Assembly: GCA_041485885.1 (NCBI GenBank)
Contig: JBGPKL010000079.1
Coordinates: forward strand, 1-12,903
DNA from: JACQFZ01 sp041485885
GTDB lineage: Bacteria > Pseudomonadota > Gammaproteobacteria > Acidiferrobacterales > Sulfurifustaceae
DNA length: 12,903 nucleotides
Direction of reading: 5' to 3'
The position numbers were made by a program, and so were the translations under genes. The notes below the pieces were generated by a model. The model worked only from the letters and a program-made list of their open reading frames with translations, had not been told where the DNA came from and made no database searches. Each line of letters opens with the position of its first letter. The stretch's first letter is position 1. Below, piece after piece: positions 1 through 6,040 of the stretch.

Positions 1-1
1 G

Positions 2-472
2 CAGCTACTGCACTGGCAGCGTGAAACGGTGCGCTCGTTGTCACCGGCTGATTTTTGGAACTGGATGGGAACGGAGGTACAAGCGCTTCTTCCGACGGAC
101 GCGCGCGACATCTTCATCGACGCGGTGCGGCCCAACGTCACTTTTCCGAAGGATGCGTTGCATTGGGCGCGCGTCGTTTATGCCGACGACTTGCCGCTCT
201 CGCACGGTGCGCACGAAGCGATCAAGGAAAATGATCGCCGATTTTTCGAGCAGACGTTGAACGCGTTAACGACTCATCGAACCGACTTTCGCGGATTGAG
301 TGCCGCGCTCGGCCAGGAGACGGGGTATTCCGGAAAGCGGCTTTACCGACCGTTGCGCGCGGCGCTGACCGGCGAGTTGGACGGACCGGAGATGGCGCGC
401 CTCCTGCCCCTGATCGGCGTCGAGCGCGCTCGCAGCCGATTGCAGCGTGCGGTTGAAGCGGCGGCGAAATAG
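2..472 (+). CDS. gltX: Glutamyl-tRNA synthetase, C-terminal part (5' end outside the window)
   Basis: The frame is open from the left edge and ends at TAG 470-472, leaving 156 residues of the C-terminus. In bacteria this enzyme charges tRNA-Glu (or tRNA-Glx) in the cytoplasm; the catalytic Rossmann fold with HIGH and KMSKS motifs lies upstream of the window. What is visible is the anticodon-binding helical region. It shows the family pattern of a tryptophan-rich start (LHWQRE, FWNWMG) and the closing segment with TGYSGKRLYRPLRAALTG, GPEMARLLPLIG and ERARSRLQRA, which matches the usual G-K-x-L-(F/Y)-x-P-L-R-x-A-L-T-G ending of bacterial GltX. The cysS start follows 19 bp downstream, so the two synthetase genes are probably co-transcribed. 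A related Glu-Q tRNA-Asp synthetase is unlikely because that paralogue lacks this domain. Confidence 0.88.
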   Translation, partial: QLLHWQRETVRSLSPADFWNWMGTEVQALLPTDARDIFIDAVRPNVTFPKDALHWARVVYADDLPLSHGAHEAIKENDRRFFEQTLNALTTHRTDFRGLSAALGQETGYSGKRLYRPLRAALTGELDGPEMARLLPLIGVERARSRLQRAVEAAAK

Positions 473-491
473 AATCGAAAAAATAAAACTC

Positions 492-1925
492 ATGCTGAGC
501 ATCTACAACAGCCTCACTCGCAAGAAAGAAACGTTTGTTCCCATTCAGCCCCCCAAGGTGCGGATGTACGTCTGCGGGATCACCGTCTATGACTACGTTC
601 ACCTCGGACACGCGCGCATGCTGCTGGTGTTCGACATGGTGGCGCGATACCTACGCGCGCTCGGTTACGAGCTGACCTACGTGCGCAATATCACCGACAT
701 CGACGATAAGATCATCAAGCGGGCAGCCGAGAATGGCGAAAGCATCGAGGCGCTGACCGAGCGGTTCATCCGCTTCATGCGCGAAGATTTGGCGACGTTA
801 GGATTGCTGGCGCCCGATCACGAACCGCGCGCCACGCGGTCGGTCGCGGGCATGATCCGCATGATCGAGACGCTGATCGCGCGCGGCCATGCGTACGTGG
901 CGAAGAACGGCGACGTGTACTATGACGTCAGCTCGTTCTCCGATTACGGGCAGTTATCGGGCAAGCGGCTGGAAGACCTGCGCGCCGGCGCGCGCGTCGA
1001 GATCGGCGAGGCCAAAAACGATCCGCCGGATTTCGTGTTGTGGAAATCGGCAAAACCCGGCGAGCCGAGCTGGCCGTCGCCCTGGGGGCCGGGTCGTCCC
1101 GGCTGGCACATCGAATGCTCGGCCATGTCGATCGAGCTGCTCGGGCCGTACTTCGACATTCACGGCGGCGGCATGGACCTGCAATTTCCGCATCACGAGA
1201 ACGAGATCGCCCAAGCGTGCGGCGCCACCGGCGAGCGCTTCGTCAAGTACTGGCTGCACAACGGCTTCGTGCGCGTCAACGAGCAGAAGATGTCGAAGTC
1301 GCTCGGTAACTTTTTCACTGTGCGCGACGTGCTCGCAAGGTTCAAGAAGGCGGAGGTGGTGCGCTATTTCATTCTGGCGAGCCATTACCGCAGCCCGCTC
1401 GATTACACCGACCAGAATCTGCACGCGGCGAAGAGCGCGCTCGATGGCTATTACTTGGCGCTGCGCGGACTCGCCCCGTCGGCGCCGCAGGGTGGGGAGG
1501 AATTCGCATCGCGCTTTCATCGGGCGATGGAGGACGATTTCAATACGCCGAAAGCGTTCGCCGAACTTTCTGCATTGGCGAGCGAGATCAACCGCGCCAA
1601 GGCGGCGGGCCAGACGGCGCGCGCGAACGGGCTCGCTGCCGTTTTGCGTCAGCTAGGCGGAATACTGGGGTTGCTGCAGGCCGATCCGGAGGAGCATCTA
1701 AAGCAAGTGATAAGCCCTGCGAGCATTCCCTCCAGCGAAGCCTTCGGTACGCCAAGCGTTACGGCGGGGTTGAGTAGTCAGGAGATTGAGCGCCTGATCG
1801 CTCAGCGCGCGGAGGCGCGCCGGCAGAAGCAGTGGGCCGAATCCGATCGCATACGGGCGGAGTTGGAACGTGCCGGCGTTGTCTTAGAAGACGGTCCCAG
1901 CGGCACCGCATGGCGACGCGCATAG
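492..1925 (+). CDS. cysS: Cysteinyl-tRNA synthetase
   Basis: Class I aminoacyl-tRNA synthetase that attaches cysteine to tRNA-Cys; monomeric, zinc-dependent and cytoplasmic. The 477-aa length is close to the family norm. Visible motifs are the zinc-ligand Cys28 in MYVCGITVYD, the HIGH-type signature HLGH (residues 37-40), RNITDIDDKII, the segment GWHIECSAMS with a second zinc-binding Cys, HGGGMDLQFPHHENEIAQ with the zinc-ligand His/Glu residues, and KMSKS at 266-270. The C-terminal region is the helical anticodon-binding part and ends in WAESDRIRAELERAGVVLEDGPSGTAWRR, typical of CysS. I chose ATG 492 because MLSIYNSLTRKKETF aligns with the normal N-terminus; an in-frame start at 447 would overlap gltX. 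The Shine-Dalgarno sequence is weak, which fits translation following on from gltX. Confidence 0.97.
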   Translation: MLSIYNSLTRKKETFVPIQPPKVRMYVCGITVYDYVHLGHARMLLVFDMVARYLRALGYELTYVRNITDIDDKIIKRAAENGESIEALTERFIRFMREDLATLGLLAPDHEPRATRSVAGMIRMIETLIARGHAYVAKNGDVYYDVSSFSDYGQLSGKRLEDLRAGARVEIGEAKNDPPDFVLWKSAKPGEPSWPSPWGPGRPGWHIECSAMSIELLGPYFDIHGGGMDLQFPHHENEIAQACGATGERFVKYWLHNGFVRVNEQKMSKSLGNFFTVRDVLARFKKAEVVRYFILASHYRSPLDYTDQNLHAAKSALDGYYLALRGLAPSAPQGGEEFASRFHRAMEDDFNTPKAFAELSALASEINRAKAAGQTARANGLAAVLRQLGGILGLLQADPEEHLKQVISPASIPSSEAFGTPSVTAGLSSQEIERLIAQRAEARRQKQWAESDRIRAELERAGVVLEDGPSGTAWRRA

Positions 1926-2003
1926 GTTTTCCTGCGGAATGCTCGGGATTTCCGCCCTCTGCTATTGACCCTGTCCATACTTATTAAGTAACTTCTGCTA
2001 CAT

Positions 2004-2019
2004 ATCGTACGTATCGTAC
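2004..2019 (+). repeat. Short tandem direct repeat upstream of ilvB
   Basis: ATCGTAC occurs at 2004-2010 and again at 2013-2019, a 9-bp period, with a CGTACG palindrome at 2006-2011. It lies 20-35 bp before the ilvB start, in the 113-bp gap after cysS. Such a position suits an operator or a transcription start region, but no regulator can be named. A TTGACC hexamer at 1965-1970 resembles a -35 box, but no well-spaced -10 box is present. A small GCGGAA/TTCCGC hairpin at 1934-1955 has no T-run and is not a convincing cysS terminator. Confidence 0.25.
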
Positions 2020-2038
2020 TTACCATAGGGCGCCACGT

Positions 2039-3793
2039 GTGCCCGTCGTCGAGGCAATCGTGGAACTGACCGGCGCCGAGATCTTTATCCATTGTCTCCA
2101 AGACGAGGGGGTCGAATACATTTTCGGCTACCCGGGTGGTGCCGCGCTCCATATATACGACGCGCTCTACAAGCAGGACAAGGTCAAACACATCCTCGTG
2201 CGCCACGAGCAGGGCGCGGCGCACGCGGCCGACGGGTACGCACGCGTGACCGGCCGGCCTGGCTGTGTGCTCGTGACGTCGGGCCCGGGGGTGACCAACA
2301 CGGTGACCGGCATCGCGACGGCTTACATGGATTCCGCCCCGCTCGTCGTATTCAGCGGGCAAGTGTCGACCAAATATATAGGTCAGGACGCGTTCCAGGA
2401 GTGCGACGCGGTCGGCATTACCCGGCCGTGCGTGAAGCACAATTTCCTGGTCAAAGACGTTCGCGACTTGGCGGAGACGATCAAGAAGGCGTTCTACATC
2501 GCCACGACCGGCCGTCCCGGGCCGGTGTTGGTCGACATCCCGAAGGACATCACGGCGCATCGCACCGAGTATCACTATCCGAAGAGCGTGACGATGCGCT
2601 CGTACAGCCCGGTGACCAAGGGCCATCCGGTGCAGATCAAGAAGGCGGTCGATCTCATTCTTTCGGCCAAGCGCCCGATGATCTACACGGGCGGTGGCAT
2701 CATCATGGACGAAGCATCGGACGCGCTGACTGAGTTCGTGCGCATACTCGGGTTCCCGTGCACTAACACGCTGATGGGCCTCGGCGGTTTCCCGGCGACC
2801 GATCCGCTCTTCATCGGCATGCTCGGCATGCATGGCACGTACGAAGCGAACATGGGAATGCACGAATGCGACGTGCTGATCGCGATCGGTGCGCGCTTCG
2901 ATGATCGCGTCACCGGCGATCTCGATAAGTTCTGTCCGCACGCGCGCATCATTCACGTCGATGTCGATCCGACGTCGATCGCGAAGAACGTGCCGGTGGA
3001 AGTCCCGATCGTCGGCAGCGCCAAATCGGTGTTGGAGGACATGATCAACGCCATCAAGAGCGCGAAAAAGCGGCCCGACGCCGCGGCGCTCGCCACTTGG
3101 TGGCGCCAGATCGACGCCTGGCGCGCGTTGAACTGCCTCGAATACGATCGCGCGAGCGAATTGATCAAGCCGCAGTACGTGCTGGAGAAATTGTACGAGC
3201 TGACGAAGGGCGAGGCGTTCGTCACCTCCGACGTCGGCCAGCATCAGATGTGGGCGGCGCAGTTCTACAAGTTCGACAAGCCGCGGCGCTGGATCAACTC
3301 GGGCGGCCTCGGCACCATGGGCTTCGGGCTTCCGGCGGCGATGGGCGTGCAGATCGCGTATCCGAAGAGCACGGTCGCTTGCGTGACCGGCGAAGCGTCG
3401 GTACAGATGTGCATCCAGGAGCTGTCGACCTGCAAGCAGTACGATCTGCCGATCAAGATCATCAATTTGAACAATCGCTACATGGGCATGGTGCGCCAGT
3501 GGCAGGAGTTCTTCTACGACCGGCGGTACTCGCACTCGTACATGGACGCGCTGCCCGACTTCGAGCAGCTCGCGCGCGCGTACGGGCACATCGGCTTCAA
3601 GATCGAGAAGCCCGGCGACGTCGAGGGCGCACTCAAAGAGGCATTGCGCGCGAAGGATCGCTTGGTGTTCCTCGATTTCATGACCGATCAGACGGAAAAC
3701 GTTTACCCGATGATCCAGTCGGGGGGCGGCCACCACGAGATGCACCTCGCGCCGCGAACCGCGGTCGTGTCGACCGACCGCGAGCTCGCCTGA
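2039..3793 (+). CDS. ilvB: Acetolactate synthase, large catalytic subunit
   Basis: ThDP- and FAD-dependent enzyme (acetohydroxyacid synthase) that condenses two pyruvates to acetolactate, or pyruvate with 2-oxobutyrate, at the first common step of branched-chain amino acid synthesis. The 584-aa product has the usual three domains. The N-terminal ThDP domain has YPGGA and the catalytic glutamate E57 in RHEQGAAHAADGYAR. The central FAD-contacting domain includes GRPGPVLVDIPKD and GARFDDRVTG. The C-terminal ThDP domain has GGLGTMGFGLPAA, then a GDG-type motif written GEA (451-453) followed 24 residues later by NN in LNNRYMGMVRQWQ. The C-terminus (DQTENVYPMI) is typical of proteobacterial enzymes. 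Two GTG starts are plausible: 2039, used here (AGGG eight bases upstream), and 2060 (GAGG five bases upstream, giving VELTGAEIF). The stop overlaps the ilvN start by one base, implying translational coupling. The gene could equally be called ilvI. Confidence 0.96.
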   Translation: MPVVEAIVELTGAEIFIHCLQDEGVEYIFGYPGGAALHIYDALYKQDKVKHILVRHEQGAAHAADGYARVTGRPGCVLVTSGPGVTNTVTGIATAYMDSAPLVVFSGQVSTKYIGQDAFQECDAVGITRPCVKHNFLVKDVRDLAETIKKAFYIATTGRPGPVLVDIPKDITAHRTEYHYPKSVTMRSYSPVTKGHPVQIKKAVDLILSAKRPMIYTGGGIIMDEASDALTEFVRILGFPCTNTLMGLGGFPATDPLFIGMLGMHGTYEANMGMHECDVLIAIGARFDDRVTGDLDKFCPHARIIHVDVDPTSIAKNVPVEVPIVGSAKSVLEDMINAIKSAKKRPDAAALATWWRQIDAWRALNCLEYDRASELIKPQYVLEKLYELTKGEAFVTSDVGQHQMWAAQFYKFDKPRRWINSGGLGTMGFGLPAAMGVQIAYPKSTVACVTGEASVQMCIQELSTCKQYDLPIKIINLNNRYMGMVRQWQEFFYDRRYSHSYMDALPDFEQLARAYGHIGFKIEKPGDVEGALKEALRAKDRLVFLDFMTDQTENVYPMIQSGGGHHEMHLAPRTAVVSTDRELA

Positions 3794-4329
3794 TGCGCCA
3801 CATCATCTCCATGCTGCTCGAGAACGAGTCCGGCGCGCTGTCGCGCGTCGCCGGCCTTTTTTCCGCGCGCGGCTACAACATCGAGTCGCTGAGCGTCGCG
3901 CCGACCGAAGACCCGACGCTGTCGCGCATGACGCTCGTGACCGCCGGGTCCGACGAAGTCATCGAGCAAATCACCAAGCAGCTCAACAAACTCGTTGACG
4001 TGGTAAAGCTGATTGATCTGACCGAGGGGCTGCACATCGAGCGCGAGATGCTGCTTATTAAGGTGAACGCCGCCGGCCCCATGCGCGATGAAGTGAAACG
4101 GCTGGTCGATATTTTCCGCGGCCGCATTATCGATGTCACCGATCGCGCCTATACCATCGAGCTGACCGGAAACGGCGAGAAGCTCGACGCCTTCATCGAG
4201 GCGGTGCGCGGCGCCGGCATCGTCGAAGTCGTCCGCTCCGGCGTGCTCGGCATCGCGCGCGGGGAGAAGGGATTGCGCATCGAAGAAAAGCAAAGCGCAG
4301 GCACCGCGAAGGCGGCGAGTGCGCTGTAA
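3793..4329 (+). CDS. ilvN: Acetolactate synthase, small regulatory subunit
   Basis: Regulatory partner of IlvB: it binds the large subunit, raises its activity and confers feedback inhibition by valine. The 178-aa length is typical. The N-terminal ACT domain (about residues 1-75) reads MRHIISMLLENESGALSRV, then GYNIESLSVAPTEDPTLSRMT. Residues N11, G14, S17 and N29, which in E. coli IlvH lie at or near the valine site, are all conserved, so valine sensitivity is expected. The C-terminal ACT-like domain includes FRGRIIDVT and GVLGIARG. ATG 3793 overlaps the ilvB stop (TGATG), so the pair is translated in a coupled way. ilvC, often the next gene, is instead about 8.4 kb downstream. The name ilvH is equally valid. 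Confidence 0.96.
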   Translation: MRHIISMLLENESGALSRVAGLFSARGYNIESLSVAPTEDPTLSRMTLVTAGSDEVIEQITKQLNKLVDVVKLIDLTEGLHIEREMLLIKVNAAGPMRDEVKRLVDIFRGRIIDVTDRAYTIELTGNGEKLDAFIEAVRGAGIVEVVRSGVLGIARGEKGLRIEEKQSAGTAKAASAL

Positions 4330-4371
4330 AGTATTTGTAGACGTGCCGACCCCAGGGAACCGCTTATTAAG

Positions 4372-4542
4372 TTCGTCATTCCCGCGAAAGCGGGGTGAAG
4401 CGGGGCCTTCGCAAATGTTCAGTGAACATTTGCGCCGCTGAACGGGTGCAACCGATCTCTGTTGCACCCCGGGCAGCAACAGGTTTGAAAAACATCGGCC
4501 GTTAGACCGATTCTGGATGTCGGTTTTCAGCGGCATGACGAA
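4372..4542. repeat. Inverted-repeat (REP/MITE-like) element after ilvN
   Basis: The element is bounded by TTCGTCAT (4372-4379) and its reverse complement ATGACGAA (4535-4542). The left end continues as a CCCGC-GAAA-GCGGG hairpin (4381-4394), the GTCATTCCCGCGAAAGCGGG type of motif widespread between proteobacterial genes. Inside are a perfect 12-bp-arm palindrome with a one-base centre (4410-4434), a nested pair CCGCTGAA (4435-4442) / TTCAGCGG (4526-4533), and a 9-bp stem with an 8-base loop (4444-4452 / 4461-4469). The whole can fold as one branched structure. It carries no gene. It could act as a transcription end or mRNA stabiliser for ilvBN, but there is no T-run, so I do not call it an intrinsic terminator. 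Confidence 0.75.
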
Positions 4543-4577
4543 ATTTCGACTTGATCAGAGTTTGGACTAAGGACGAT

Positions 4578-4904
4578 ATGACAACTGCTTATCTCCCAGG
4601 TGTCGTGCGGGCCCGATATATCTCTGACTATGTGATCCAGGTCCATTTTGACGATGGTACGGTCAAGCGTGTCGATATGTCCCAATGGTTCAAAGGCCCC
4701 GTCTTCGAACCGCTAAAGCGCAAGCCCTACTTCAGGAAATTATTCATTGAAGGAGCTACTGTGGCGTGGCCGAACGGCGTCGATATCTCGCCGGAAGCGC
4801 TTTACGCGGCGGAAGACCGGCGAAAAACGTCGCGCCGCCACGCGCGTATAGCGCCGGTGGCACGTAGGGTGGAAACGCATAGTCACGCGCGTCGCGAAGG
4901 TTAA
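4578..4904 (+). CDS. DUF2442-type small protein with a basic C-terminal tail
   Basis: A 108-aa protein. Residues 1-75 show the DUF2442 pattern: a strand-rich start (VVRARYISDYVIQVHFDDG), VDMSQWFKGPVFEPLK, a YFRKLFIE segment, and the closing WPNGVDISPEALY. Function in this family is unknown; members are often encoded beside DUF4160 proteins in what look like toxin-antitoxin pairs. No DUF4160 gene is present here, only the repeat element upstream. ATG 4578 has an AAGGA ribosome binding site at 4569-4573; an in-frame TTG at 4551 is less likely. After the usual family end (AAEDRRK) comes a tail of about 25 residues rich in Arg and His, possibly read-through created by loss of the original stop. 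A 13-bp palindrome (4905-4917) starts right after the stop. Confidence 0.7.
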   Translation: MTTAYLPGVVRARYISDYVIQVHFDDGTVKRVDMSQWFKGPVFEPLKRKPYFRKLFIEGATVAWPNGVDISPEALYAAEDRRKTSRRHARIAPVARRVETHSHARREG

Positions 4905-5100
4905 ATGCGCGGCGCATGCCGAGAGGTCGGGTAGCTCGATAAAGACGCGAATCGGATACGGTCGGCAGCGTACTCTTCAGAGGGTTACGCGCTTGCGTTG
5001 AGTCTATTGCATAAAATCAGATCTGTTCTTACTTAGCTCAAGCCCCTCTCCCTCTCAAGAAGCTGTGATCAGAAGTAACGCAAAGAGGTAATGAGCGTGG

Positions 5101-5427
5101 TCACCGTAAGATACGCCCGATCCCATCAACCAGCGCCTGCTAGTCCGTCTCCGTAAGCCGCCCGAGTTTCTTTGATGACGAGGCCGCGCTCGATCGTCGT
5201 TGTTACCGGCTTGACCATCGACGGTTTGATGAGTCCCGCCGGCTGCCAGTGTTGAAGGGGGATGTCGAAGCGGTTTTCGGGCCACGCCTGGCTCGTTACC
5301 GCCATCACGATCAGATCGGGTCGTTCGGCGTTATAGGCGCTCCACTCACAATCACGGCTGGTCGTTGTTTGGTAGTCGATTGATCGGTGAACGGGAATGG
5401 GACTAAAACGATATCGCCACTCCGTAC
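5101..5427 (-). pseudogene. MazF/PemK-family toxin pseudogene
   Basis: Read on the minus strand with two frame changes, this region gives a full-length MazF/PemK protein of about 108 residues, a family of ribosome- or mRNA-targeting endoribonuclease toxins. Frame 1 gives GDIVLVPFPFTDQSTTKQRPAVIVSG. A one-base loss near 5336-5342 shifts to AYNAERPDLIVMAVTSQ...PLQHWQPAGLIKPSMVKPVTTTIERGLVIK. A second shift near 5163-5175 gives KLGRLTETD, then an in-frame TAG at 5140-5142, then QALVDGIGRILR and TGA at 5101-5103. The codon where the start should be (5427-5425) reads GTA, so the start is lost too. All core motifs (the GD start, the FPF strand, RPAVIVS, KPS) remain recognisable, so decay is recent. 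No intact antitoxin gene is visible upstream. The reading frames here cannot make an active toxin. Confidence 0.85.
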
Positions 5428-5929
5428 ACGTCCGGTTTAGCCGCTTGTGCCGTTCTTGGCACCAATTCCACCGTTTCAGGATTGCTATGGCGCGCCGCAC
5501 GCGCTTTTAGGCCCCGCCCCGGATGGATAGCTGGGAACACCGTCCGGCGTATTTGTTACGTCCCTCGTTAACTCTCCAGCCCAGGGCAACACCCCCTAGA
5601 TCACGCATTCCCCGGCCTGTCCACAATCTATACATCGCACCCCGCCGGTTCCGGCGCTTCTCTATTTCGCTCGTCTTCAACTGCTTGGTTGCAGGCTCGA
5701 AGCGAACGCCGCGCACCATTGACGGCCGGAGGATTTCCCGCGTAGCCTGCCGCAGGCAAGTGGGATAGACGCCATCTACCAGGGGCGCTCGATCGTTAAC
5801 GTCAAACCATGAACGTAAAAAGGGGAGGGAGCATGACCCGGTCATTCGATCTGGATATCAAGGCACGCCTGCGTCGCGTAGTTTCCATCTGGCTCTCAAG
5901 AATTTCTGCGAAGCGGTTTCGGTGGGGAG
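5428..5929. other. Gap between the MazF pseudogene and the Rhs operon; no supported gene
   Basis: I find no gene I can support on either strand. The half next to the pseudogene should have held the antitoxin gene; only an unconvincing minus-strand frame (ETVELVPRTAQ...) remains. A possible -35 box TTGACG sits at 5719-5724 with a poor TAGCCT 18 bp on, so this is a weak candidate promoter for the Rhs operon. A short GCCTG-CCG-CAGGC hairpin occurs near 5745. The Rhs reading frame runs open backwards through 5809-6036. Confidence 0.4.
5821..5831 (+). promoter_or_regulatory. Strong Shine-Dalgarno-like purine run before an upstream in-frame ATG
   Basis: AGGGGAGGGAG directly precedes ATG 5833, which is in frame with the Rhs gene. 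If used, it would add 68 residues before the signal peptide and bury it. The added sequence (MTRSFDLDIKARLRRV...) has no recognisable domain, so I prefer ATG 6037, but this site is a genuine competitor or may drive a different leader translation. Confidence 0.3.
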
Positions 5930-6040
5930 ATGAACAAAGTAACGCCGACCCTCTGTCTGCTCGTGTGTTTGTTGGGGTTCGCTTCGCTTATCCCAACCTA
6001 CTCAGGCTGCCAATCAGGAAAAGATCGAGGGGATATATGA
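5930..6040 (+). CDS. 36-aa lipoprotein-like peptide coupled to the Rhs gene
   Basis: Short reading frame starting at ATG 5930 behind a GGTGGGGAG purine run and ending at TGA 6038-6040, so that ATGA overlaps the Rhs start at 6037. The product begins MNK, has a hydrophobic core (residues 8-21, LCLLVCLLGFASLI), then a lipobox-like YSGC with Cys27, leaving a possible 10-residue lipidated tail CQSGKDRGDI. It has the shape of a very small export lipoprotein, such as entericidin-like or bacteriocin-release peptides, but I see no sequence match to a named family. The Shine-Dalgarno stretch lies unusually close to the ATG. Coupling suggests that it serves translation or release of the Rhs protein. It could also be a chance frame. 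Confidence 0.4.
   Translation: MNKVTPTLCLLVCLLGFASLIPTYSGCQSGKDRGDI
6027..6032 (+). promoter_or_regulatory. Ribosome binding site that fixes the Rhs start
   Basis: GAGGGG lies four bases before ATG 6037. The start it selects is followed at once by a clean signal peptide, which is why I choose it over the in-frame ATGs at 5809 and 5833. Confidence 0.6.

Noticed and set aside
1934..1955. GCGGAA/TTCCGC hairpin as the cysS terminator
   Set aside because: The stem is only 6 bp with a 10-base loop and no T-run.
1802..3745. Long minus-strand open frame (647 codons) over ilvB
   Set aside because: It is the antisense shadow of a GC-rich gene; the His/Arg/Asp-rich product matches nothing, while the plus strand is clearly ilvB.
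4444..4469. 9-bp stem with 8-base loop as an intrinsic terminator for ilvBN
   Set aside because: No T-run follows; the stem is better explained as part of the 4372-4542 repeat element.
5430..5510. MazE-type antitoxin gene upstream of the MazF pseudogene
   Set aside because: One minus-strand frame (ETVELVPRTAQAAKPDV) faintly recalls an AbrB-like strand, but length, start and the rest of the domain are missing.
5507..5845. Minus-strand open frame of 112 codons upstream of the Rhs gene
   Set aside because: No recognisable domain, odd composition rich in Arg and Gly, no ribosome binding site, and it overlaps the Rhs leader region in the opposite direction.
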